NCBI GenBank assembly: GCA_002448305.1
Contig: DJWY01000030.1
Coordinates: forward strand, 1 to 14,832
Length of the DNA: 14,832 bases
Direction: 5' to 3'
Source of the DNA: Selenomonadales bacterium UBA7018
GTDB lineage: Bacteria > Bacillota > Negativicutes > Selenomonadales > Selenomonadaceae
Every line of letters begins with the position of its first letter. Position 1 is the first letter of the stretch. Shown piece after piece: positions 1 through 6,374 of the stretch. The notes below the pieces were generated by a model, which worked only from the letters and a program-made list of their open reading frames with translations, had not been told where the DNA came from and ran no database searches. Made by a program: the position numbers and the translations under genes.

Positions 1-165
1 TTTAGAAGATTTCTTGCCGCCGAAAATCGCGTTTTGCTGTTTACCGAAAGTCGGCATTTCTTGTTCGTCGCCGGTCGGGAGTTCTTGCTCGTCGAAGTTC
101 GCAACTTTCTGCCCGTCGAAATTTTGTTGTCCGTTTTCGCTCTGTTCGCTAAAGTTTTTAATCAT
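1..165 (-). CDS. Unrecognised protein with octapeptide repeats (N-terminal part)
   Basis: An ATG on the minus strand (complement of 163-165) opens a frame that stays open for 55 codons to the left edge, so the gene is partial. It is preceded by a strong GGAGG with about eight bases before the ATG. The visible protein is hydrophilic and rich in Gln, Glu, Asp and Lys, with no signal peptide or membrane helix. From residue 15 it falls into octads: NFDGQKVA, NFDEQELP, TGDEQEMP, TFGKQQNA, IFGGKKSS. Position 2 is usually Phe, position 3 Asp or Gly, and position 5 Gln or Lys. NFSEQ at residues 4-8 looks like an additional partial unit. I do not recognise the family. The gene is divergent from ptsH across about 290 bases. 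Confidence that it is a gene is fairly high, because of the start signal and the ordered repeats; its function is unknown. Confidence 0.65.
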   Translation of the reverse strand, partial: MIKNFSEQSENGQQNFDGQKVANFDEQELPTGDEQEMPTFGKQQNAIFGGKKSSK

Positions 166-290
166 GATTTTTTTCCTCCAAAATTTTTGTTTTTCGTTTC
201 AAAAGTCGTTTGACTTTCTATGGGCGTATTTATAGAGGCGTTTGCTTAGATTTTGCTTAGAAATTTCGCGATTTAACCAACAGTTAATCA
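166..290 (-). promoter_or_regulatory. Leader and possible control region of the repeat-protein gene
   Basis: On the minus strand a TATAAA (complement of 229-234) could be a -10 box for the gene starting at 165. No good -35 hexamer lies 17 bases upstream. That place is instead taken by an 11-bp tandem repeat (241-251 and 252-262, ten of eleven bases identical), which might be an activator site. A perfect inverted repeat AAAGTC/GACTTT with a 4-base loop lies at 202-217, and a dyad TTAAC-N5-GTTAA at 273-287. The assignment to this gene is inference. Confidence 0.3.
241..262. repeat. 11-bp tandem direct repeat
   Basis: The unit TTTGCTTAGAT is followed directly by TTTGCTTAGAA. One helical turn of spacing would put two copies of a binding site on the same face of the DNA. 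It lies between the divergent repeat-protein gene and ptsH. Confidence 0.6.
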
Positions 291-397
291 TTTTTAAGAC
301 GCGCCTAAAAAAGGATTTGCCGCCAAAAATTTTTTGAAAATTTTTTTATCGTCAAGCAGGAAGATAAAAAGGCGCGGCGAATAGCACATTTCAAAAG

Positions 398-427
398 GTT
401 GCCCGTAAGGGTGACTGCAGTTGTAAT
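398..427 (+). promoter_or_regulatory. Candidate ptsH promoter and stem-loop
   Basis: TTGCCC (399-404) and TGTAAT (422-427) are 17 bases apart and would start transcription about 25 bases before the ptsH ATG. The -35 element overlaps a short dyad, GTTGCCC-GTAA-GGGTGAC (398-415). In RNA this would fold with two G-U pairs and a GNRA-type loop, so if the true start is further upstream it could be a leader hairpin instead. A second candidate (GTGACT 411-416, TATAAA 434-439, 17-base spacer) would place the start inside the ribosome binding site and is less likely. Confidence 0.35.
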
Positions 428-457
428 CATAAGTATAAAGATAGGAGAGGGTCACTA

Positions 458-724
458 ATGACAGAAGCAACAACCACTATTGAAAACAAAACCGGTATTC
501 ATGCGCGCCCCGCATCGGTATTCGTGCAGAAAGCATCTTCGTTCAAATCGAAAGTTCAGCTCAAAGCTAAAGGCAAAACTGTCGACGCAAAAAGTATTCT
601 CATGATTATGAGCATGGGTTTGGTTAAAGGCACCGAAATCACCATTTGCGCTGACGGTCCCGACGAAGCACAGGCTGTTGCCGAGCTCAAAGCTCTCGTT
701 GACGCAAAATTCGGCGAAGACTAA
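458..724 (+). CDS. ptsH: Phosphocarrier protein HPr
   Basis: HPr is the small cytoplasmic phosphocarrier of the sugar phosphotransferase system. It takes phosphate from EI and passes it to sugar-specific EIIA domains. The 88-residue length is typical. The active-site motif TGIHARPAS puts the catalytic histidine at residue 15. The motif DAKSILMIMSMGL puts a serine at residue 46, the site used by HPr kinase/phosphorylase in Firmicutes for carbon catabolite control. The ATG follows an AGGAGAGG ribosome binding site at 443-450. ptsI follows after 86 bases, with a hairpin and T-run between. Identification is secure. Confidence 0.97.
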   Translation: MTEATTTIENKTGIHARPASVFVQKASSFKSKVQLKAKGKTVDAKSILMIMSMGLVKGTEITICADGPDEAQAVAELKALVDAKFGED

Positions 725-749
725 TTCGCACGTCCCGATGCAATTTCAA

Positions 750-786
750 GGGAGGAGGTTAAAAAGATTTTTCCGCCTCCCTTTTT
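750..786 (+). terminator. Attenuator-like terminator between ptsH and ptsI
   Basis: GGGAGGAGG (750-758) pairs with CCGCCTCCC (773-781) with one A-G mismatch and a 14-base loop, followed directly by TTTTT (782-786). It lies inside what is otherwise a two-gene operon, so it probably stops only part of the transcripts and gives more HPr than EI. No separate ptsI promoter is visible between the hairpin and the ptsI ribosome binding site (GGAGGAG, about 799-805). Confidence 0.7.
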
Positions 787-810
787 GTGTAACTCTTTGG
801 AGGAGAAATT

Positions 811-2532
811 ATGGCAGAGAAAATTAAAGGTAAAGGCGTAATTGCGGGTATTGCGGTCGGCAATATTTTGCTCGCAGGTCAAAATCTCGATAGCTTTATC
901 GTCGCTTATAAACCCGGCACAAAAGCCGCTGAAAAGAAAAAGGCTGCTGAAGCTCTCGTCGCGGTCGCCGACAATCTTAAGAAAAGCATTGAAGATTTTC
1001 TCGCGAAAGACCTTAAAGAACAAGCCGGCATTCTCGACGCACACCGCATGATGGTCGAAGATCCCGCTATGAGCGGCACTATTGATGAGCAAATCGATAT
1101 TAGCGGCTCGGCTCCCAAAGCTGTTATCGATGCTTACGAATCAACCGCGCAAGTCTTTGAAGCTATGGACGATGAATATTTTCGCGGACGCGCCGTCGAT
1201 ATGCGCGACGTCGGCAAGCGCATTGCCAAATATTTGCTCGGCATTAAAGAACCCGAAATCGTCGGAAAAGTTATCGTCGCGGGCAAAGATATTGAGCCTT
1301 CCGTTATCGCAGGTCTTCCCACAGATAAAATCGCGGGCGTTATTCTCGGCGTCGGCTCCACTACCGCGCACGCAGTTATTATTGCGAAAACTCGCGCTAT
1401 CCCCACTGTTGTTGGCGTCGGCGACGGCATTGCCCAAATCGCTGACGGAGACCCCGTTATCCTCGACGGCGAAACCGGCGAAATTTTAATCCGTCCTTCC
1501 GACGAAGAACGCAAGAGCTACGACGAAAAGATTAAGAAGCAGGAAGAACTTAAAGCGCACTACGCGGCATTGAAAGATAAACCCGCTATTACTCTTGACG
1601 GCAAAGAAGTTGAACTCGTCGCCAATATCGGTTCACCCGCTGACGCTGATGCCGCTGTTAAAAACTTCGGCGCAACTGGCGTTGGTCTTTTCCGCTCCGA
1701 ATTTGTCTTCATGGGCAAAACCGATGTTCCGAAAGAAGAAGACCAATTCAAAGAATATAAAGCAGCTGTCGAGCACTGCGCGACCGTCACTCACGGCGAA
1801 GGACTCTGCGTTATTCGCACAATGGATATCGGCGGCGATAAACCGTTGCCCTATATTCAAGTAGGTCACGAAGAAAATCCTTTCTTGGGCTATCGCGCAA
1901 TTCGTATCAGCCTTCAACGCAAAGATTTGTTCATGCCCCAGCTTAAAGCAATTCTGCGCGCAGGCGTCTACGGCAAAGCCGCTATCATGTTCCCGATGGT
2001 TATCAACGTTCAAGAATTCCTCGCGGCTAAACAGTTCGTCGAAGATGCTAAAATGGAACTCGTTCACGAAGGCAAAGAATTCTCTGACAACGTCCAAGTC
2101 GGTATCATGGTCGAAACTCCTGCGGCGGCGGTTATGGCTCCGGCTCTGGCTAAATACGTTGACTTCTTCTCAATCGGCACCAATGACCTTGTCCAATACA
2201 CTCTCGCCGTCGACAGAGGCAACGCGCAAATTTCTTATCTGTATAACCACTTCAACCCGGCAGTGCTCCGCCTTATCAAGCGCACGATTGAATCTGCGAA
2301 CAAAGAAGGCAAATGGGCTGGTATGTGCGGCGAAATGGCGTCCGACCCGAACGCGGCAATTATTCTTATGGCTATGGGCATTAAGGAATTGTCGATGAGT
2401 GCACCGTCCATTCCGCGCGTCAAGGAACGCATTCGCAATATCACTTTCACTAAAGCAAAAGAAATTCTCGATAAAGTTATGGAAATGGAAGACGGCGACG
2501 AAATTAAAAAGTATCTTGCAACTCTCGGATAA
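811..2532 (+). CDS. ptsI: Phosphoenolpyruvate-protein phosphotransferase (Enzyme I)
   Basis: Enzyme I starts the PTS by moving phosphate from phosphoenolpyruvate to its own histidine and then to HPr. The 573 residues match the family length. The N-terminal half carries the HPr-binding and phosphohistidine domains. DEYFRGRAVDMRDVGKR is at about residues 121-137, and the phosphorylated histidine is His187 in STTAHAVIIAK. That motif is unusual, since the family normally reads GG-x-TSH before the following hydrophobic stretch. The C-terminal PEP-binding barrel shows GLFRSEFVFM, RTMDIGGDKPLPY, ENPFLGYRAIR, GIMVETPAA, FFSIGTNDLVQY and the acid/base cysteine in GMCGEMA. The ATG follows a GGAGGAG site. 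It is in an operon with ptsH and ends at a strong terminator. No EII gene is in view. Confidence 0.97.
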   Translation: MAEKIKGKGVIAGIAVGNILLAGQNLDSFIVAYKPGTKAAEKKKAAEALVAVADNLKKSIEDFLAKDLKEQAGILDAHRMMVEDPAMSGTIDEQIDISGSAPKAVIDAYESTAQVFEAMDDEYFRGRAVDMRDVGKRIAKYLLGIKEPEIVGKVIVAGKDIEPSVIAGLPTDKIAGVILGVGSTTAHAVIIAKTRAIPTVVGVGDGIAQIADGDPVILDGETGEILIRPSDEERKSYDEKIKKQEELKAHYAALKDKPAITLDGKEVELVANIGSPADADAAVKNFGATGVGLFRSEFVFMGKTDVPKEEDQFKEYKAAVEHCATVTHGEGLCVIRTMDIGGDKPLPYIQVGHEENPFLGYRAIRISLQRKDLFMPQLKAILRAGVYGKAAIMFPMVINVQEFLAAKQFVEDAKMELVHEGKEFSDNVQVGIMVETPAAAVMAPALAKYVDFFSIGTNDLVQYTLAVDRGNAQISYLYNHFNPAVLRLIKRTIESANKEGKWAGMCGEMASDPNAAIILMAMGIKELSMSAPSIPRVKERIRNITFTKAKEILDKVMEMEDGDEIKKYLATLG

Positions 2533-2564
2533 TTTTTAACGCTGTCACAAGCTCGAAAATAAAA

Positions 2565-2598
2565 AAACTCCCGTTCAAAAATTTGGCGGGAGTTTTTC
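2565..2598 (+). terminator. Rho-independent terminator after ptsI
   Basis: AACTCCCG (2566-2573) pairs perfectly with CGGGAGTT (2587-2594) around a 13-base loop, followed by a T-run. It lies about 35 bases after the ptsI stop. The A-run before the left arm would also allow some function on the minus strand, but no minus-strand gene ends here. Confidence 0.9.
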
Positions 2599-2625
2599 TT
2601 TATAAATTAGTCTCTAAAAAAGTGC

Positions 2626-2661
2626 TTGCCCTTTTGCCTTTTTGAAAGTATAATGTCAAAA
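2626..2661 (+). promoter_or_regulatory. ctsR promoter with inverted repeat over the -10 box
   Basis: TTGCCC (2626-2631) and a perfect TATAAT (2649-2654) are 17 bases apart. A 6-bp inverted repeat, TTTTGA (2640-2645) and TCAAAA (2656-2661), flanks the -10 box. A single GTCAAA at 2655-2660 resembles one half of the known CtsR heptad operator, but the second heptad is not present at the usual distance. Autoregulation at this dyad is plausible but unproven. Confidence 0.65.
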
Positions 2662-2682
2662 TATCAAGAAGAGGTGATTAAC

Positions 2683-3159
2683 ATGCTCAACAACAAAGCA
2701 GATACGATTGAAGAATATATTTTAAAACGTTTAAAGCAAAACGCTGACAAGCAAATTGAACTTAAGCGGACGGCTCTGGCGGACGAAATAAGCTGTGCGC
2801 CGTCGCAGATAAGTTACGTTTTGAGCACGCGCTTTACGACCGAACGCGGCTTTGTCGTGGAGTCGCGGCGCGGCTTAGGCGGATACATTAAAATTGCGCT
2901 TATTCCTGATGAAGCTGTTCAAAAGCAAGTCATATATCGCGACATGATAGAGGCACTTGACGTAACTTCATCTTTCGCGCACGTTAAATCTATGCTGGAT
3001 TTCCTTTTGGAGAACAGAATAATCACGCGGCGCGAAGCGGAACTTGTCGCGCAAATGTCAGCGAACCTTTACAAGACAGAAGAGGCAGGACAAATCGCGC
3101 CAATCGAACGAGTGAAATTAATTCGCTCAATCTTTGCGACGTTGGCGAAAATAACCTAA
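2683..3159 (+). CDS. ctsR: Transcriptional repressor CtsR (class III stress genes)
   Basis: CtsR represses clp and related protein-quality genes in Firmicutes and lets go on heat stress. The protein is 158 residues, near the usual 150-155. The N-terminal winged helix-turn-helix is clear: TIEEYILKRL, ELKRTALADEISCAPSQISYVLSTRFT, then ERGFVVESRRGLGGYI, with the glycine-rich wing that binds DNA and senses heat. The C-terminal four-helix domain shows FLLENRIITRREAELV and a final RVKLIRSIFATLAKI. I chose the ATG at 2683 because GAGGTG lies six bases upstream and it matches the family N-terminus; upstream in-frame starts fall in the promoter. It normally heads ctsR-mcsA-mcsB-clpC, but here a GH1 gene follows after 31 bases. 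Identification is firm. Confidence 0.93.
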   Translation: MLNNKADTIEEYILKRLKQNADKQIELKRTALADEISCAPSQISYVLSTRFTTERGFVVESRRGLGGYIKIALIPDEAVQKQVIYRDMIEALDVTSSFAHVKSMLDFLLENRIITRREAELVAQMSANLYKTEEAGQIAPIERVKLIRSIFATLAKIT

Positions 3160-3190
3160 GCAAATTTTTCTATTTAAGGGAGGAATTTAT

Positions 3191-4660
3191 ATGGCATTTC
3201 CAAAGGAATTTCTTTGGGGCGGAGCAGTCGCGGCGAATCAGTACGAGGGCGGCTACAAAGAAGGCGGCAAAGGGCTTTGCGTACCCGATTTACTTTTAGG
3301 CGGCGACGTGAATACCCCGCGCACATTTTGCCCGAAGATTGAAGACGGCGTTTTTTATCCGTCGCACACCGCGATTGATTTTTATCACCACTACAAAGAG
3401 GATATCGCGCTTTTCGCTGAAATGGGCTTTACGTGCTTTAGGTTTTCTATCAGTTGGGCACGAATTTTCCCAAATGGCGACGACGAGACGCCGAACGAAG
3501 CCGGCTTGAAATTTTACGAAAATGTTATCGACGAGTGCAGGAAATATAATATCGAGCCGCTTATCACGCTGAATCATTACGAAATGCCCTTTGAACTCGT
3601 CAAGAAATATCGCGGCTATTATAATCGCAAAGTTATTGATTTGTTCGTTAAGTACGCGACGACGTGCTTTGAACGTTTCAAGGACAAAGTTAAATATTGG
3701 CTGACGTTTAACGAAATTAATATGACGCTTATGTCGCCGACTGTTGGCAATCTTTATAGCGTCGGAGTTATTCAGGACGAGGATTTAAATAGAACTGCGC
3801 CCTGCAAATTCGGCGAACTTAAAGACGTTCCGCAACAACGCATTGAGGCTTTGCACAATCAATTTGTCGCGTCGGCAAAAGCCGTTATCGTTGGGCACAA
3901 AATTAATCCAAACTTCAAAATCGGCAACATGATTTGCCACGTGACGCGCTATCCTCTGACGCCCAATCCTAAGGATATGTTGGAAACTCAACGCAAGGAT
4001 AATTTCTTCAACGACCTTTGCGGCGACGTGCAAGTTCGCGGGGCATATCCTTACTTCGCCAAAAAATTCTATCAGGATATGGGAATTGATACGGCGTTCA
4101 TGGACAACGAGGACGATAAAAAAATCCTGCGCGAAGGCGTCGTTGACTTCTATACGTTTAGTTATTACATGTCGAATTGCGTAACTGTCGATGAAAATGC
4201 CGACAAAATTAATGACAGTATGCTTGCTGGCGCGAAAAATCCGTACCTTAAAGCGAGCGATTGGGGCTGGCAGATTGACCCCGACGGCTTGCGCTGGACG
4301 CTGAATAAATTGGCGTCGCGCTATCCTGATACGCCGATAATGATTGTGGAAAATGGCTTTGGCGCATTTGATAAAGTCGAGGCGGACGGCGCAATTCACG
4401 ACGATTATAGAATCAGCTATTTCCGCGAACATATTCGGGCAATGAGCGAAGCGATTCAAGACGGCGTGCCGCTTATCGGCTATACGACGTGGGGCTGTAT
4501 TGATTGCGTGAGCGCGGGCACCGGACAATACGCCAAACGCTACGGCTTTATTTATGTCAATCGCCACGACGACGGCACCGGCGATTTTTCGCGCAGTCGC
4601 AAAGATTCTTTCTTCTGGTATAAAAAAGTTATCGCGAGCAACGGCGAAGACTTAGCATAA
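3191..4660 (+). CDS. GH1 6-phospho-beta-glucosidase
   Basis: This cytoplasmic enzyme should hydrolyse phosphorylated beta-glucosides (cellobiose-6-phosphate, arbutin- or salicin-phosphate) brought in by the PTS. It is 489 residues, normal for glycoside hydrolase family 1. The N-terminal signature FLWGGAVAANQYEGG is at residues 7-21. The acid/base glutamate is Glu175 in TFNEIN and the nucleophile is Glu387 in IMIVENGFG. The phosphate-binding loop of the 6-phospho subgroup is present near the end (Ser441, Lys449 and Tyr451 in SAGTGQYAKRYGF), favouring a phosphorylated substrate over a free glucoside. There is no signal peptide. AAGGGAGG precedes the ATG. It lies 31 bases after ctsR with no terminator between, so the two are probably cotranscribed. 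The exact sugar cannot be told from sequence; ascB/bglA/bglH are all possible names. Confidence 0.92.
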   Translation: MAFPKEFLWGGAVAANQYEGGYKEGGKGLCVPDLLLGGDVNTPRTFCPKIEDGVFYPSHTAIDFYHHYKEDIALFAEMGFTCFRFSISWARIFPNGDDETPNEAGLKFYENVIDECRKYNIEPLITLNHYEMPFELVKKYRGYYNRKVIDLFVKYATTCFERFKDKVKYWLTFNEINMTLMSPTVGNLYSVGVIQDEDLNRTAPCKFGELKDVPQQRIEALHNQFVASAKAVIVGHKINPNFKIGNMICHVTRYPLTPNPKDMLETQRKDNFFNDLCGDVQVRGAYPYFAKKFYQDMGIDTAFMDNEDDKKILREGVVDFYTFSYYMSNCVTVDENADKINDSMLAGAKNPYLKASDWGWQIDPDGLRWTLNKLASRYPDTPIMIVENGFGAFDKVEADGAIHDDYRISYFREHIRAMSEAIQDGVPLIGYTTWGCIDCVSAGTGQYAKRYGFIYVNRHDDGTGDFSRSRKDSFFWYKKVIASNGEDLA

Positions 4661-4677
4661 AATTTTAAATGGGCACG

Positions 4678-4715
4678 AAAAAAGCCTCCTGCGGTAGAAG
4701 TCGTAGGAGGCTTTT
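4678..4715. terminator. Bidirectional terminator between GH1 and TadG-like genes
   Basis: AAAAGCCTCCT (4680-4690) is perfectly complementary to AGGAGGCTTTT (4705-4715) with a 14-base loop. There is a T-run on the plus side and six T on the minus side. It serves the convergent ends of the GH1 gene (stop at 4660) and the minus-strand TadG-like gene (stop at 4720). Confidence 0.9.
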
Positions 4716-4719
4716 AATT

Positions 4720-6279
4720 TCAATTCGTTTTAGGCGGTTCCAAGAACAGATTATTTATCAGATTGTAACTTTTAAACGATTCAGTATGATTTTCAAGCTT
4801 GACGATACCAAACGAATCGAAAACCGAGCTGGTAAGGTTGAATCGTTCTATATCGAAGAAAATTTCGTTGTTATTCGTCAAGGCGGGCTGAATTGTCTGG
4901 TAGGAGCCGTCATAATTCATTTTGTAAAGAACATCGCCGTAATCATCGATTGGAATAGGCGTTCCGGATTGGGTGTCGCCGTAATCGTCGATAAATTCTT
5001 CTGCAATCGTATTGTGGTCGGCGTAGGTATAATAGGCGTCGTCGTCGGGCATAAATTCTACGTAACTTTCAGCGATAACGAAGCCTTCAAAGTCGCGCTC
5101 ATTGCCGTTAATGACGACCGGATTATTTGGCTCGTAAAGTATTCCGCGAAAGTCGGCATTAAGATTCAGTATAACGGGATAGTGATTGTAATTTTCCGGC
5201 TCTTCGTAGATAAAAATGAGAGGGCGGTCGCTGAATTCATTTATATTGGAGCGATTAATATTGATAATCAGCTGTTGCGGAGAATTCTTTTCGCTATCTA
5301 TAAAAATGTACAAGGGGTCGGCGGAATCTTTCGCGAGCGCGGAAGCTAAATCGTCATCGTTTAAGTCGTTGTAAGCGGAATTATTATCGCGAACTTTCTT
5401 TAGGATATTGTAGTTGTAATAAAAATCGTAGTCGCGAACGGGATAAACGGTATTGATATTGATAATTCGGCGTCGTAGCTTTTTATTGGAAAGTCCGCCG
5501 GTATCGTGCGCATTTGCCGTTGCATTGTTTTGCGAATAGCCGGTAAACAAGCTATCGAAGAAATTTTTATCGCTATCGTCTTCGTTGAAAGTGAATCTTT
5601 CGTTGGAATCATCAGTGACGGGCGTAACGGTGCGTTCTTCTTTGGTATTCAGCGCAAGGCGCGTGCGTTTATAGCCCAGATATTTCATTTGCTCGAAAAG
5701 GTCGTAGCCCTTCATGTACTGACTTATTTTGACGACGGCGGAAACTTTAGCGTTCATAGTATCGAACCAGCCGTTAAGGAACATATGCGGCACGTCTTCT
5801 TCAAGCGTGACGTGATAATAAAGCGTCTCGAAATTATCGTTTTTATCGCCCAAGAGGAGACTTTCAAAGTACAGCTCGTTTTTCGTCCAGGAATCAATTA
5901 TGGTGTCGTCGTCCCAATTAGCACTTCGTTTAGCCAAATTTTTTCTGACGTAAGTTTTAGCTATAGTGTCGCCGAGCGTGGTATCTTGATAAAGTTCAGA
6001 GACATTTTGGTCATTGTAGCCCTGAACAAAAGTTTTATCCACGTAGTAACATAAATTCCCATTTTCGCCAATTAGTGTCTGCGCTCCGGCAATAACTGCG
6101 GCGTCGGCGGCGTTTTGCATGCGCGAAACGTTGACGAAATACCAACTTAGGTCGAAAGTTATGCCGACGAAAAAGAATAGAAGCGGAATAAAGAAAGCGT
6201 AGGCGAGAAAAATTTGCCCGCGCTGTTTTAGTTTGCTTTTAGCTTCCGATTTTCGCGGCAGTTTAAATCTTTTGAACAC
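4720..6279 (-). CDS. TadG-like pilus-assembly/envelope protein
   Basis: A 519-residue protein with an N-terminal TadE/TadG-type segment: a basic stretch (residues 1-20), then a hydrophobic helix at about 22-45. This is followed by FVNVSRMQNAADAAVIAGAQ, the classic helix of Flp-pilus TadG-like proteins, which keeps it anchored with the rest outside. The remainder is Asp/Asn-rich and, from about residue 340, reads as short beta strands (LIINI, PLIFIYE, VILNLNADFRGILYEP, GFVIAESYVEF), like the beta-helical domains attached to some pilus-associated proteins. The start is a GTG at 6279, preceded by GGAGGGAGG about 10 bases upstream; an overlapping ATG at 6281 is out of frame. It follows the DUF4127 gene by 95 bases and no other tad gene is in view, so its role is uncertain. 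Confidence 0.75.
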   Translation of the reverse strand: MFKRFKLPRKSEAKSKLKQRGQIFLAYAFFIPLLFFFVGITFDLSWYFVNVSRMQNAADAAVIAGAQTLIGENGNLCYYVDKTFVQGYNDQNVSELYQDTTLGDTIAKTYVRKNLAKRSANWDDDTIIDSWTKNELYFESLLLGDKNDNFETLYYHVTLEEDVPHMFLNGWFDTMNAKVSAVVKISQYMKGYDLFEQMKYLGYKRTRLALNTKEERTVTPVTDDSNERFTFNEDDSDKNFFDSLFTGYSQNNATANAHDTGGLSNKKLRRRIININTVYPVRDYDFYYNYNILKKVRDNNSAYNDLNDDDLASALAKDSADPLYIFIDSEKNSPQQLIININRSNINEFSDRPLIFIYEEPENYNHYPVILNLNADFRGILYEPNNPVVINGNERDFEGFVIAESYVEFMPDDDAYYTYADHNTIAEEFIDDYGDTQSGTPIPIDDYGDVLYKMNYDGSYQTIQPALTNNNEIFFDIERFNLTSSVFDSFGIVKLENHTESFKSYNLINNLFLEPPKTN

Positions 6280-6356
6280 ATTAATCGTGCCCTCCCTCCA
6301 TTAGAACAAACCATTTCCTCCAAAAATGCATTCAAAATATCCTGCCGCTTAAAACC

Positions 6357-6373
6357 AATTAGGAATTAGGAAT
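6357..6373. repeat. 7-bp tandem repeat at the DUF4127 3' end
   Basis: AATTAGG occurs twice in tandem (6357-6363, 6364-6370) with a partial third copy (AAT, 6371-6373), directly after the DUF4127 stop on the minus strand. It is too short to call functional. No terminator is visible between this gene and the TadG-like gene. Confidence 0.4.
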
Positions 6374-6374
6374 T

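Noticed and set aside
344..370. Hairpin TTTTTATC/GATAAAAA before ptsH as a terminator
   Set aside because: It is AT-only with a 12-base loop, so too weak, and the nearest upstream gene runs the other way.
2653..2682. Longer CtsR start at 2653 or 2626
   Set aside because: Both lie within the promoter elements (-10 and -35), and the extra residues do not match the family N-terminus.
3785..4567. A 260-codon minus-strand frame opposite the GH1 gene
   Set aside because: Same cause: a shadow of a well-identified gene, with no recognisable domain.
4669..5349. A 226-codon plus-strand frame opposite the TadG-like gene
   Set aside because: It begins in the bidirectional terminator and lies antisense to a better-supported gene with a proper start and N-terminal helix.
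6281..6281. ATG at 6281 as start of the TadG-like gene
   Set aside because: It is out of frame with the TadG-like reading frame; the in-frame start is the overlapping GTG at 6279.
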